A DNA stretch of 38,289 nt from Bryobacterales bacterium (GCA_003167255.1 PMTR01000157.1:1-38289); one strand, 5' to 3'. Positions 1 through 7,704 are shown, counted from the stretch's first letter. The notes: generated by a model not told the origin, from the letters alone. A program made the numbers and translations.

Positions 1-49
1 GGAACGGGGCGAAAGAGTTTCTACAGCGGCGCTTCTTTCGCCCCGTTCC
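1..49. repeat. Long perfect hairpin
   Basis: Positions 1-16 and 34-49 are perfect reverse complements (16 bp, beginning GGAACGGGGCGAAAGA) around a 17-nt loop. There is no T-tract, so a repeat of REP type is at least as likely as a terminator. It may belong to a gene upstream of the window. No credible coding sequence was found in 1-394; this stretch is filled with palindromes. Confidence 0.6.
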
Positions 50-74
50 GGGGCTGGTCAATTGGCTACGGGAA

Positions 75-265
75 CCCACGGCTCACGCCGTGGGCTATGT
101 TGTTTCGCCCTCCGGGCTTGGTGCTTTGGTTGCGGCTATGCCGCTCTGCGGGGCAGGCAATCTTGCCTTGCAGCCGCCTTTCAAGCGGCTTTTTCGGGGC
201 CGGCGAGCGTTTTCGATCACCGAAGAGCGCCGGCTGAAAGCCGGCGGCAGCCAGGATTGGCTGCC
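75..265. repeat. Array of short consecutive hairpins
   Basis: At least six small palindromes follow one another: 75-94 (8-bp stem, 4-nt loop), 107-117 (GCCC/GGGC), 132-144 (GCGGC/GCCGC), 155-168 (AGGCAA/TTGCCT), 172-190 (AGCCGC/GCGGCT), 228-246 (8-bp stem, 3-nt loop) and 246-265 (8-bp stem, 4-nt loop). Stem sequences differ but the geometry is similar. The first two modules recur near 28911-28958, and the GCCGGC hairpin recurs at the right end of the window. Overlapping open frames here have no recognisable protein features, so this is read as non-coding repeat DNA. Confidence 0.55.
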
Positions 266-326
266 CCACAAACGGTGCATACTCGCTGTTCTGCTTGCCG
301 CGCTACACTGGCGTAGGAGTGCGCTA

Positions 327-413
327 ATCGGAGCCGCGACCGTTAGGGAGCGTTAATTAGGTCGGTCCGCGAGGCCGGCAAGCGCTCCCTTACATTACTG
401 TCGCGGCTCCGAT
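327..413. repeat. Inverted repeat spanning the gltX 3' end
   Basis: The arm at 327-352 (ATCGGAGCCGCGAC then GTTAGGGAGCG) pairs with 383-413, which carries a 5-nt insertion. A third, diverged copy lies at 38086-38111. The right arm covers the gltX stop codon (395-397) and its last codons, so the repeat supplies the C-terminal residues of GltX. It could act as the gltX terminator or be a mobile palindromic element. Confidence 0.6.
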
Positions 414-1852
414 TGGAGCTTCAACTTCCCGAGGGCCTGTTCGATGCGGCGCAGGCAGGTTTCGCGGCCGAGCGCTTCGAGGGTTCCAAACAGCGGCGGA
501 GCCGTCTTGCGGCCGCAGACGGCGACGCGAATGGGCTCGAACATCTGGCCGGGCTTGATGCCCTGCTCGACGGCGGCGGCCCGCAGGGCAGCATCGAGCG
601 AGTCGTGCGAAAACTCAGCGGTGGCCAGCACGCCGCTCGCGCGTTCGAGCACGGCCAGCGCCAGCGCGGCGTCGCCCTTCTTGGGGATGAGCTCGGCGGA
701 ATCGTAAGGCGCCAGGTCTTCCACAAAGAAGAAATCGGCGACCGTCAGCGCGTCGTTCAGCAACCGGATGCGTTCCTGAATCAGGCGCGTGATCTGGAGC
801 ATTTTGAGCGGCTCGATGGAGTGGCCGGCGGCGCGCACGACGGGCAGCAGGCGCTCCGATAGCTCTTCGGCCGGCATGGTGCGGATGTGCTCGGCATTGA
901 GCCACACGGCCTTGGGATCGAAGGGATCTTCTTCCGTGAAGTTGACGACGGCGTTGGAGCGGTTGATGCCTTCGAGAGAGAAGGCGTCGATCAATTCCTG
1001 GCGGGTCATCTGCTCGCGATCGTTCTTGGGAGACCAGCCCAGCAACACGATGAAGTTGGCGAAGGCGTCGGCGAGGAATCCGGCGTCGCGGTAAGTGGTG
1101 ACGCTGACGACGGGGCCGTGCCGGCGCTTGGAGAGTTTGGTGCCGTCGGGCGCGACGAGCAGCGGCAGGTGGGCGAATTGCGGCGGGGTGGCGCCGGCGG
1201 CTTCGAAGATGAGAACGTGCTTGAAGGTGTTGGTGAGATGGTCCTGGCCGCGGATGATGTGGCTGATGCGCAGGTCGGCGTCGTCGGCGCAGGACGCCAG
1301 GTGGTAGGTGGGCATTCCGTCGCTGCGCACCAGCGCGAAATCCTCGATATCGGCGGTGGACTTGGCTTGATCGCCATAGACGGCGTCGGCGAAGCGAACG
1401 GTGTGTTGGGTATCGCGCGGCACACGGAAGCGCAGGGCGAAAGGCTCCCCGGCGGCGGCGCGGCGCTCGCTTTCCTCACGCGGCATGGCGCGCATATCGG
1501 CGTTGAACAGCCACGTGCCCTGCGCGCCGGATTTTTCGGACTCGCCCGTATGGGCCGGCGTGAAATCGCGATAGGCGAGCCCCTTTTGGAAGATGGCGTC
1601 GGCCACCTGGCGGTGCAGCGCGAGGCGCTCGGACTGGCGGTATTCTTCGTCCCAGCCGAGATCGAGCCAGCGCAGGCCTTCATATATAGAGGTGAGCGAG
1701 GCTTCGGTATTGCGTTCGACGTCGGTATCGTCGATGCGCAGGATCATGGCGCCGCCGTTGCGGCGGGCGTACAGCCAGTTAAAGATGAACGTGCGCGCGC
1801 TGCCGATGTGCAGGAAACCAGTGGGAGAAGGCGCAAAGCGGACTCTGAGCAT
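395..1852 (-). CDS. gltX: Glutamyl-tRNA synthetase
   Basis: Cytoplasmic class I aminoacyl-tRNA synthetase that charges tRNA(Glu) with glutamate using ATP. The 485 residues are the usual length for bacterial GluRS. The protein starts [15 protein letters not shown], with the HIGH-type signature HIGS at residues 15-18, and has the KMSKS-type loop [10 protein letters not shown] near residue 240. The helical anticodon-binding region fills the C-terminal third. The zinc-binding cysteines found in some GluRS are not evident in the region after residue 95. The last residues are encoded inside the palindromic repeat at 383-413. A TGTTATACT element lies 11 nt upstream of the ATG. The membrane-protein gene lies 57 nt upstream on the same strand. 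Whether this enzyme is discriminating or also charges tRNA(Gln) cannot be told from sequence alone. Confidence 0.97.
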   Translation of the reverse strand: MLRVRFAPSPTGFLHIGSARTFIFNWLYARRNGGAMILRIDDTDVERNTEASLTSIYEGLRWLDLGWDEEYRQSERLALHRQVADAIFQKGLAYRDFTPAHTGESEKSGAQGTWLFNADMRAMPREESERRAAAGEPFALRFRVPRDTQHTVRFADAVYGDQAKSTADIEDFALVRSDGMPTYHLASCADDADLRISHIIRGQDHLTNTFKHVLIFEAAGATPPQFAHLPLLVAPDGTKLSKRRHGPVVSVTTYRDAGFLADAFANFIVLLGWSPKNDREQMTRQELIDAFSLEGINRSNAVVNFTEEDPFDPKAVWLNAEHIRTMPAEELSERLLPVVRAAGHSIEPLKMLQITRLIQERIRLLNDALTVADFFFVEDLAPYDSAELIPKKGDAALALAVLERASGVLATAEFSHDSLDAALRAAAVEQGIKPGQMFEPIRVAVCGRKTAPPLFGTLEALGRETCLRRIEQALGKLKLQSEPRQ

Positions 1853-1862
1853 GGGAAATGCC

Positions 1863-1871
1863 AGTATAACA
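1863..1871 (-). promoter_or_regulatory. Candidate extended -10 promoter of gltX
   Basis: The minus strand reads TG-T-TATACT, an extended -10 element (5 of 6 matches to TATAAT plus TGn). It ends 10 nt before the gltX ATG, which predicts a very short leader. No convincing -35 box was seen, as is usual for extended -10 promoters. The assignment is by consensus only. Confidence 0.45.
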
Positions 1872-1909
1872 AGTGGCGCAAAAGGGCTTGGCGATGAGGC
1901 GGCGGTGAG

Positions 1910-3148
1910 CTACGATTGCTCTGATTTCTCTTTTGATGCAACGATCGGTCGAAGATTTGTCATGGCCTTGAGCGCATTGAACCAAAACGGTGCGCCAAGG
2001 CTGAGCAGCGCCGCCGTTGCGAGCACGCCCGCCAAGTATCCGATGTCCGGTTTCGGAGGCCAGCGGAACTTGAGGACATCGAAACCCGTTTGGGAGGCGA
2101 TGTTAACGACCTGAGCGGCATTCTGAGCGCCTTCTTGAATGAGCTTCTCAGACGCTACAGTGGAAACTGCGTTGAAACGGTCGAGTACCGCCGTGAGTTG
2201 CTCCGCAGGCACATTGGCCCGAATCCACTGAACCCCTTCGGCTGTGGTCCGGATGTCCGGTGGCTGCGGTGGCGCCGTAACGTTGGCGTCTTTGAGGGCC
2301 TGCTGCAGCGCGCCGGTGAGCGCCGCGGCCATCGTGTTCTGAGGGTCCAAAACCGTTGTTGCCGTGGCGGCGACCTGCTGGCTCGCGCCGGCCAGCGCAT
2401 TGCGAAGGGTGCTGTTCCCATACAGCTCATTCAGGAGACTGATGGAATTGAGCCCTGATCCGAACGCGAACAAGCAACCGAAGAGTATGGTCCAAAGACG
2501 CATGTACACGACGAATTTCTGAGCAACCCGGTCCATCATGGAACCAAACCACGCCTCAAGACTTCCCGCCGTGCCGCGGATTGCACTGACGGAGTCCTGC
2601 ATAAGGGGCGTGACGGGCCCTGAGATAGGCGGGACGGCAGCAGCAACCGCACCGGTCATGAGATTCAAATCGCGCACCGCCGAGAGATTGCCGGCTGCCA
2701 GCAGAGTGGTGATGTCCGCCGAGAGCGCCGCCTGGACAGCGGCCGGGAGAGCCGCCAGCGCCCCGGGTGGATTTGCGGCGATCTGCCTCAGGATATCCGC
2801 CAGTTCTCTCGGCCGGATAGCCGAAGCGAGCTGAAAACGATCAAAGAGCTTTTTCAGCCCAGGCACCCGGGCCGCGAACCACGTAGCTACGCGGTTGTCC
2901 GAAAACCAGGAATCGGATATGAGGCAATGCCTGAGCACTTCGTTCGCCAGCCCATTTGCGTTGGCCGCGAGTTGCGTATACAGGGTAGGATCGACATTTT
3001 GGAACAACGTCTTCAGTCCCCATCTGAGATTGCTGCCCCGGTGATTGACTAAAGCCGAAACCACTTGCGTGAGGATCGTGATGAGCAAGCTGATCATCAG
3101 CATCACAACGGCAAAACCAATGAGAGTGTCGAGATACGGTAGCACCAT
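1910..3148 (-). CDS. Hypothetical membrane protein
   Basis: A 412-residue protein of a family I do not recognise. An N-terminal hydrophobic helix (about residues 8-31, FAVVMLMISLLITILTQVV) is followed by a long soluble section rich in Ala, Leu and Pro. A second membrane segment lies near residues 213-238 (LWTILFGCLFAFGSGL) and a third near 372-395 (YLAGVLATAALLSLGAPFWF). The central part between the last two helices is also Ala-rich and probably helical. The start is supported by a good ribosome binding site (GAAGGAGAAG) directly before the ATG. The gene lies 57 nt upstream of gltX in the same direction, but gltX has its own candidate promoter. The topology suggests an anchored envelope protein with one or two soluble domains. 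No function can be assigned. Confidence 0.8.
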   Translation of the reverse strand: MVLPYLDTLIGFAVVMLMISLLITILTQVVSALVNHRGSNLRWGLKTLFQNVDPTLYTQLAANANGLANEVLRHCLISDSWFSDNRVATWFAARVPGLKKLFDRFQLASAIRPRELADILRQIAANPPGALAALPAAVQAALSADITTLLAAGNLSAVRDLNLMTGAVAAAVPPISGPVTPLMQDSVSAIRGTAGSLEAWFGSMMDRVAQKFVVYMRLWTILFGCLFAFGSGLNSISLLNELYGNSTLRNALAGASQQVAATATTVLDPQNTMAAALTGALQQALKDANVTAPPQPPDIRTTAEGVQWIRANVPAEQLTAVLDRFNAVSTVASEKLIQEGAQNAAQVVNIASQTGFDVLKFRWPPKPDIGYLAGVLATAALLSLGAPFWFNALKAMTNLRPIVASKEKSEQS

Positions 3149-3242
3149 CTTCTCCTTCGCTTGTCACGCAGCGCTCGCGATCGAAAGCGCAAGTGGCGAC
3201 GCTCGATTCTATCTCATTGGAGTAAGCGGAATCCTTGGGAGG

Positions 3243-3896
3243 CTAGCGGGTGGGCGGGGTGGCGGGGTCGGCCTTGTAAGCCTTCTCGATGCGGTAGATG
3301 TAATTGATGGTCTCGCGGAACGGGGGGATGCCGTTGTACTTGTCGACCACGGCGGGGCCGGCGTTGTAGGCGGCCAAAGCGTGCCGGAGGGCCCCGTGAT
3401 ATTTGTCGAGGAGATCGCGGAGATAGCGGGCGGCGGCGTCGACGTTCTGCGCGGGATCGTATGGATCGACTCCGAGGTCCTGGGCGGTCGAGGGCATCAA
3501 CTGCATCAGGCCGATGGCGCCTTTGGGAGAAACGGCTTGCGGCTCGAAGCCGGATTCGGCGGCCATCATGCTGCGGAGCAGGACGCGCGGCAGGCCGTAC
3601 TTATCGGCGGCGGCATCGGCTAGTTCGAGCGGTGAAGGCAGACGCGGAACCGGAACGACGAGGGGCGGCGGATCGACGGGAGCCGGTGCCGGAGTAGGTG
3701 TGGTTTCTTCAGGCTCGAACGTGCGGATCTCTGCGGCGGCAAACTCCGTGAAGCCGGGACCGCTATAAAGGCGGACGCGGGCGCCATCCAGCTCGTGGCG
3801 ATCGACAAGCAGACGGGCGCCGCTCGAGAGTATGGCGTACTCACCGGCAAAAGCCGTGGCGGCGGTCCAAAGGAGCAATAATCCCAGTAAACGCAT
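3243..3896 (-). CDS. Lytic transglycosylase, SLT domain
   Basis: Predicted to be an exported murein lytic transglycosylase that cleaves the MurNAc-GlcNAc bond to form 1,6-anhydro-muropeptides. Residues 1-18 are a signal peptide (MRLLGLLLLWTAATAFAG). Residues 20-60 form a short N-terminal region, and 63-90 are a Pro-rich linker. The SLT/Slt70-type catalytic domain spans about 95-207, with catalytic Glu114 in the motif AAESGF, then GAIGLMQLMP (127-136) and AAYNAGP (175-181), which are the diagnostic family 1 motifs. At 217 residues it is compact, as for many stand-alone SLT proteins. It lies 94 nt downstream of the promoter side of the membrane-protein gene and 51 nt from the TIGR03435 gene, all on the minus strand. 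The mature protein should act in the periplasm. Confidence 0.92.
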   Translation of the reverse strand: MRLLGLLLLWTAATAFAGEYAILSSGARLLVDRHELDGARVRLYSGPGFTEFAAAEIRTFEPEETTPTPAPAPVDPPPLVVPVPRLPSPLELADAAADKYGLPRVLLRSMMAAESGFEPQAVSPKGAIGLMQLMPSTAQDLGVDPYDPAQNVDAAARYLRDLLDKYHGALRHALAAYNAGPAVVDKYNGIPPFRETINYIYRIEKAYKADPATPPTR

Positions 3897-3947
3897 CGAG
3901 CCTGTACACTATTTTGACGCAATTCGGGGGCAAAGCGTGCACCCGGG

Positions 3948-4790
3948 TCAATTTTCGGTCGGCACCCTCTCGGCGTGATCGATTACCAAAACGTCGATGG
4001 TGCCTTTCTTTGCTTCCAGTTTGAGCCCTAGCTGCGACTGCACCGCACCGATCAATGTGGGACCGACTGGATCGGACGCAGCAGTTCCGCCTTCAGCCGA
4101 GACAGCCGCGCCCTGAGCCGGGCCGCGGCCCGCAGGCTCCTGAACAAAATCCAAACCGATGTCGTAGATTGCGGTGAGCCCGGTGGAGTCGAAAACCGGC
4201 CGCCCCAAACGGACCGTTAAATACCAGGCCAGCTCTTCCATGGTCTGCTTGGCCTTATGAAGGACGCGGCCGCCCCTTTCCTGGTAGTCGCCGGTGGTGA
4301 TCCCATTTTCGGGCGGCGGGTCGGCCACGGTTTCCTTGCACTTCGGCCCGTCCTTTCCGACTTTCAGATCATAGGCCGCCACTTCCTTCTTTTCGAAATG
4401 CACGGTCATCTTGAAGCGCTCCGCCAGCAGATTCTGTTGCATGAGCCGGAACTGTTCCGCGGTGGATCCGGCCGCGATGGTCGCCACCACGTTGTAGAAA
4501 GTGCGGTTCATCCAGTCCGGAAGCGTGACCTGGTACGGTTTGAGGTGGTATGCCGAGAAGACTAACTGGGCGAGGGGGGCGGAATTGCAGGTAAAGCGGC
4601 CCGGATCGGAAGTGCCAGGACCGCCGAAGCAGCCGTACCTGACAAGCGGCATGCCCGGAGCGCCGTGAGGAGTGTCGGTAGCCGGTTTGACGGAGGCAAC
4701 CTCAAAGCTGGGATGCCCGCCGGCGGTCTGGCCGAACGCTGCGGAGCAGGCGAGGAGCCACAGACAGGGCCGATGAAGGGCGGGTTTCAT
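3948..4790 (-). CDS. TIGR03435 family protein
   Basis: A 280-residue secreted protein of the TIGR03435 type, a family of unknown function that is strongly expanded in Solibacter-like acidobacteria. The evidence is a signal peptide (residues 1-20, ending SAAFGQ) and the family hallmark FEVASVKP (residues 29-36). Further typical features are a glycine-rich stretch, LLAERFKMTVHFEKKE, YDLKVGKDGPK, and the C-terminal TGLTAIYDIGLDF and VQSQLGLKLEAKKGTIDVLVIDHAERVP pieces (the last is quoted in part only: LGLKLEAKKGTIDVLVIDH). In other genomes such genes often sit next to M56/BlaR-type peptidases; none is seen here, and the neighbours are ridA and a lytic transglycosylase. It begins 41 nt downstream of ridA, so read-through from trxB-ridA is possible. 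Confidence 0.9.
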   Translation of the reverse strand: MKPALHRPCLWLLACSAAFGQTAGGHPSFEVASVKPATDTPHGAPGMPLVRYGCFGGPGTSDPGRFTCNSAPLAQLVFSAYHLKPYQVTLPDWMNRTFYNVVATIAAGSTAEQFRLMQQNLLAERFKMTVHFEKKEVAAYDLKVGKDGPKCKETVADPPPENGITTGDYQERGGRVLHKAKQTMEELAWYLTVRLGRPVFDSTGLTAIYDIGLDFVQEPAGRGPAQGAAVSAEGGTAASDPVGPTLIGAVQSQLGLKLEAKKGTIDVLVIDHAERVPTEN

Positions 4791-4831
4791 GGGGCTGGCC
4801 TCAACTATGATACACCAATAGCCCCGCGGCG

Positions 4832-5218
4832 CTACTTCGGTTGATACGCGACGGCGTCGATCTCGATTTTGGCGCCGGGGAGCGGGAGCGCGGGCACCGA
4901 GATGGTGGTGCGGGCCGGCTTGATCTCACCGAAGAATTCGGTGTAGACCTCGTTCATGGCGGCGAAATCCTTGACGTCGGTGAGGAAGACACCGCAGCGG
5001 ACGACGTCGGCCATGGAGGCGCCACAGCCTTCGAGGATGCGGCGGATGTTGTTGAGCACCTGCCGGGTTTCCGTTTTGATGTCGCCGACGACGGCCTGGT
5101 TGGTGGCGGGGTCGACGGGGACCTGGCCGGAGACGTAGATGAAATCGCCGGCGCGGACGGCCGGAGAATAAGGGCCGCGGGGCGCGGCGATGCCGGGAGG
5201 GTAAATGCGTTCGATCAT
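4832..5218 (-). CDS. ridA: RidA family enamine/imine deaminase
   Basis: A cytosolic 128-residue protein of the RidA/YjgF/UK114 family. Members hydrolyse reactive 2-aminoacrylate and related enamines released by PLP enzymes, and normally act as trimers. Family features include GPYSPAVRAGDFIYVSGQVP (residues 15-34), the middle segment VLNNIRRILEGCGASMADVV, the catalytic-site Arg103 in KPARTTI and the conserved Glu119 in AKIEIDAVAY. The full length matches the family. The gene lies 3 nt downstream of trxB on the same strand, so the two are very probably co-transcribed. A PLP-linked or redox-stress housekeeping role is likely, but the exact imine substrate cannot be told. Confidence 0.94.
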   Translation of the reverse strand: MIERIYPPGIAAPRGPYSPAVRAGDFIYVSGQVPVDPATNQAVVGDIKTETRQVLNNIRRILEGCGASMADVVRCGVFLTDVKDFAAMNEVYTEFFGEIKPARTTISVPALPLPGAKIEIDAVAYQPK

Positions 5219-5221
5219 GGG

Positions 5222-6145
5222 TCAGTGTCCTTCCGCTTCGAGGAAACGTTCGACTTCGATGGCGGCCATGCAGCCGGCGCCGGAGGCGGTGACGGCTTGC
5301 CGGTAAGTTCTGTCCTGCACGTCGCCGGCGTGGAAGACACCGGCGATGTTGGTGCGGGCGCCGCCTTTGGAAACGATGTAGCCATCGGCATCGGTCTCGA
5401 TCTGGCCTTTGAAAACTTTGGTGTTGGGGATGTGGCCGATGGCGAGGAAAAAACCGTCGACGTCCTGCTGCCAGGCTTCGCCGGTTTTGAGATTGCGCAG
5501 GCGCACGGAGGTGACCAGCTTCTGAGCGGGGTCGAGGATCTCGTCGACTACGGTATTGAGGAGGAACTTGATTTTGGGATTGGCGTGGGCGCGATCGAGC
5601 ATGATCTTGGAGGCGCGAAACTCCTCGCGGCGGTGCACCAGGGTGACCTCGCTGCCGAAGCGGGAGAGGAAGTTGGCCTCCTCCATGGCGGAATCGCCGC
5701 CGCCGATGACCATGATTTTGCGATTGCGGTAGAAGAAGCCGTCGCAGGTGGCGCAGGAACTGACGCCGTGGCCGATCAACTTTTGTTCGGACTCGAGGCC
5801 CAGCCAGCGGGCGGATGCGCCGGAGGCCACGATCAGGGTGCTGGTTTCGATCCACTCGCCCTCGACGTTGATGCGGAAGGGGCGGCGGGAGAGATCGGTA
5901 TCGATGACGGAGCCGTGGAGGTATTCGGCGCCGAAGTGCTGCGCCTGTTTCTTCATGTTTTCGACGAGGTCGGGGCCGTTGATGCCATCGGGGAAGCCGG
6001 GGAAATTCTCCACCAGGGTGGTGAGCGAAAGCTGGCCGCCGGCTTCGTGACCGCTCACTACCAGCGGTTTCAGGTTGGCGCGAGCGGAATAGATGGCCGC
6101 GGTGTTGCCGGCGCAGCCGGAGCCGATAATGACGACGTTGCGCAT
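5222..6145 (-). CDS. trxB: Thioredoxin reductase (NADPH)
   Basis: A cytosolic flavoenzyme that transfers electrons from NADPH through FAD to a CXXC disulfide and on to thioredoxin. The 307 residues are typical of the low-molecular-weight bacterial enzyme. The sequence shows the N-terminal FAD-binding GSGCAGNTAAIYSARANL (residues 8-25), the redox-active CATC at 131-134, and the NAD(P)-binding motif GGGDSAMEEANFLSRF followed by VHRREEFRASK, typical of NADPH binding. The C-terminal FAD motif is AGVFHAGDVQDRTYRQ. In place of the usual GGPAG at the N-terminus there is GSGCAG, so an extra Cys lies near the FAD. It is the first gene of a trxB-ridA unit with a 3-nt gap. It is divergent from the toxin-antitoxin-like pair, with 95 nt between. 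Confidence 0.96.
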   Translation of the reverse strand: MRNVVIIGSGCAGNTAAIYSARANLKPLVVSGHEAGGQLSLTTLVENFPGFPDGINGPDLVENMKKQAQHFGAEYLHGSVIDTDLSRRPFRINVEGEWIETSTLIVASGASARWLGLESEQKLIGHGVSSCATCDGFFYRNRKIMVIGGGDSAMEEANFLSRFGSEVTLVHRREEFRASKIMLDRAHANPKIKFLLNTVVDEILDPAQKLVTSVRLRNLKTGEAWQQDVDGFFLAIGHIPNTKVFKGQIETDADGYIVSKGGARTNIAGVFHAGDVQDRTYRQAVTASGAGCMAAIEVERFLEAEGH

Positions 6146-6240
6146 GAGAAAAAATCAGGGTAGCACGGGGCGAGGGAGTTGCCTGCAATTCGTGACAAGC
6201 GGCCCTATATGCTTTAGGCTGGAAAGAGAAAGGAAAACCC

Positions 6241-6504
6241 ATGACCCTCACGCTTGAACTTTCGCCGGAACGGGAGGCCACGTTCAAGGCGCAGGCCCGG
6301 GCCCGCGGCCTGAGCGTCGAGGAGTGGCTCCTGCAACTCGCAGACCAGCTAGCGCCGCCCGCATCGATCGCGCACCTGCAAAAGACGAACCCCCAGGAAT
6401 GGCTGCGGCAATTCCGCGCCTGGGCCGAGAGCCACGACCGGACGACGCCGTTGCTCTCCGATGAGGCCGTCAGTCGCGAGAGCATTTATCCGGACCGCGT
6501 TTAG
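6241..6504 (+). CDS. Small antitoxin-like protein
   Basis: An 87-residue protein starting MTLTLELSPEREATFKAQAR. The beta-strand-then-helix opening, followed by a basic, Ala-rich helix (ARGLSVEEWLLQLADQL), resembles the ribbon-helix-helix DNA-binding fold of VapB-like antitoxins. The rest (about 45-87) would be the toxin-binding tail; it includes QEWLRQFRAWAESHDR, often seen in antitoxins paired with PIN toxins. It lies 8 nt upstream of a PIN-domain gene in the same direction. A purine-rich ribosome binding site (GAGAAAGGAAAACCC) precedes the ATG. The specific family is not certain; the call rests mainly on size, the N-terminal pattern and position. Confidence 0.75.
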   Translation: MTLTLELSPEREATFKAQARARGLSVEEWLLQLADQLAPPASIAHLQKTNPQEWLRQFRAWAESHDRTTPLLSDEAVSRESIYPDRV

Positions 6505-6512
6505 GCGCACTC

Positions 6513-6944
6513 GTGCTAGTCGATACCAGCGTTCTTACCCGCACCTTGCAGCCTCATCATTCGCTTTATGCGCTGACTGACCGGGCTATCGAGCGCCTTC
6601 TAGCGCAGGGCCGGGAGTTGCAAATCGTTCCTCAAAACCTGGTTGAGCTCTGGGTCGTGGCGACGCGGCCTCTCCAACAGAACGGCCTTGGCATGACGCC
6701 GGCAGACGCCGCTGGTGAGTTGGCGCGCATTAAGCGCATGTTCGAATTCCTGCCGGAAACGCCGGCCGTCTATCCGATATGGGAGACCTTGGTTATCGAG
6801 CGTCAGGTGTCCGGCAAGCCGGCGCACGACACGCGGCTAGTGGCCGCCATGCAGGCGCATGGCCTCACGTCCATTCTCACTTTTGACAAGAGCGGGTTCT
6901 CTCGCTACGCCGACATTGAGGTCATTCACCCCGCCGACGTATAG
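6513..6944 (+). CDS. PIN-domain ribonuclease toxin (VapC-like)
   Basis: A 143-residue PIN-domain protein, probably the toxin of a VapBC-type module that cleaves RNA in a Mg2+-dependent way. The acidic active-site set is intact: Asp4 (LVDTSVL), Glu45 (NLVELWV), Asp106 (AHDTRLVAAM) and Asp125 (LTFDKSGF). The GTG start at 6513 lies directly at the PIN N-terminus and 8 nt after the antitoxin stop, and it gives the normal length. Conserved tail: ADIEVIHPADV. The pair is thus complete and looks functional. Expression would normally be repressed by the toxin-antitoxin complex. The RNA target is unknown. Confidence 0.88.
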   Translation: MLVDTSVLTRTLQPHHSLYALTDRAIERLLAQGRELQIVPQNLVELWVVATRPLQQNGLGMTPADAAGELARIKRMFEFLPETPAVYPIWETLVIERQVSGKPAHDTRLVAAMQAHGLTSILTFDKSGFSRYADIEVIHPADV

Positions 6945-6957
6945 CGCCGCGGGCGAA

Positions 6958-6995
6958 AGGCATGACAGGCCACGAAAGGCGATGGCCTGTCCCAC
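6958..6995. repeat. 38-bp dispersed palindromic repeat, copy 1
   Basis: The element contains a 9-bp perfect stem, GACAGGCCA (6964-6972) with TGGCCTGTC (6983-6991), and a 10-nt loop. Its reverse complement recurs at 38166-38203 with one difference in 38. It lies in the 50-nt gap between the convergent PIN-toxin gene and orf152, and its last base is the first base of the orf152 stop codon complement. It could work as a bidirectional terminator. Confidence 0.7.
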
Positions 6996-7453
6996 TAGAA
7001 GAAGAAATCGCGCAGGCGGCGCAGCGGCGAGCGGAGATCGGTGTCAGGCAGCGCCTCCTCGGCGGGGAGCGTGCGGCCGGAGGCTTCGGCGAGCAGGATG
7101 AGGGTCTCGAAGGCAAGGGCGCGTTCGGTGCGCGAGATGGCGGAACTGTAGCGATCCTGCGGAGTGGACTGGCCCAGCGCGGAGTGCAGCAGGCCGGTCC
7201 AGGGATCGCGGATGCCGTATTTGAAACACAGGCCGCGGGCGCGGGGGAGCATGGCGGCCAGGCGGGCGCGGGCGGCGTCGTAATCGCGCTGCTGTCCCTC
7301 GAGATCGGAAGAGGGCTTGCCGGAGGGATCGACGACGCGGTAATACTTGCGATAGGCGGTTTCCCACTCGTCGACGGCGCGGAAGAACTGCTCGGCCGCC
7401 TGGCGTAGCGCAGCGATGAATTCGACTTCGGAAACGGGCAGCGGGGAATCCAT
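6995..7453 (-). CDS. Conserved hypothetical protein (orf152)
   Basis: A 152-residue, probably cytosolic protein with no recognised domain. It is largely alpha-helical and charged: an N-terminal helix (EFIAALRQAAEQFFRAVDEW), a helix with QRDYDAARARLAAMLPRARG, then GIRDPWTGLLHSALGQST, and a C-terminal helix rich in Arg and Asp ending RLRDFFF. There is no signal peptide or membrane segment. It starts 9 nt after thiS ends and is almost surely translated from the same transcript. No function in thiamine synthesis can be inferred from the sequence. The stop codon abuts the dispersed repeat at 6958-6995. Confidence 0.7.
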   Translation of the reverse strand: MDSPLPVSEVEFIAALRQAAEQFFRAVDEWETAYRKYYRVVDPSGKPSSDLEGQQRDYDAARARLAAMLPRARGLCFKYGIRDPWTGLLHSALGQSTPQDRYSSAISRTERALAFETLILLAEASGRTLPAEEALPDTDLRSPLRRLRDFFF

Positions 7454-7462
7454 GGGGATGGG

Positions 7463-7669
7463 TTAGCCGCCGCCGACGAACTGCACGATTTCGATTTGCG
7501 AACCGGACTCGAGGACGGTCGAGGGCCAGTGAGGCTGCTTGACGATGCGGCGGTCCAGTTCGACGGCGACACGCGCGGGGTCCAGATCCAACTGGCGGAG
7601 AAGGCCGAGGATGGTCTGACCCTGGGGGGCCGACTGTGGCTCGCCGTTCACCACGATGTGGATGGGCAT
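7463..7669 (-). CDS. thiS: Sulfur carrier protein ThiS
   Basis: A 68-residue ubiquitin-like sulfur carrier for thiazole synthesis in the thiamine pathway. It starts MPIHIVVNGEPQ, has the middle segment TILGLLRQLDLDPARVAVELD, and ends IVQFVGGG. The terminal GG is the site adenylated by ThiF and thiocarboxylated. An in-frame upstream ATG at 7735 would add 22 non-conserved residues and run through the nuo promoter, so the internal ATG at 7669 is chosen, which gives normal ThiS length. No thiG, thiF or thiH is present nearby. Related MoaD-like carriers have similar size, but the sequence is closest to ThiS. Confidence 0.88.
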   Translation of the reverse strand: MPIHIVVNGEPQSAPQGQTILGLLRQLDLDPARVAVELDRRIVKQPHWPSTVLESGSQIEIVQFVGGG

Positions 7670-7674
7670 GTTGG

Positions 7675-7704
7675 TTGACACCTTTGTTTTATACCAATTA
7701 TAGT
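7675..7704 (+). promoter_or_regulatory. Sigma70-type promoter of the nuo operon
   Basis: TTGACA (7675-7680, perfect -35) and TATAGT (7699-7704, 5 of 6 for -10) are separated by 18 bp. Transcription would begin near 7711, about 23 nt before the nuoA ATG at 7734. It lies in the 64-nt divergent gap between thiS (minus) and nuoA (plus). This is the only strong promoter seen for the 13-kb nuo gene run. Confidence 0.75.

Noticed and set aside
62-356. Small open frames in the first 360 nt
   Set aside because: Several overlap in different frames over palindromic repeats, without a ribosome binding site or domain.
4926-6485. 519-codon minus-strand frame over ridA-trxB
   Set aside because: Arg/Pro/His-rich shadow of ridA and trxB, which are clear in another frame of the same strand; it also crosses the antitoxin gene.
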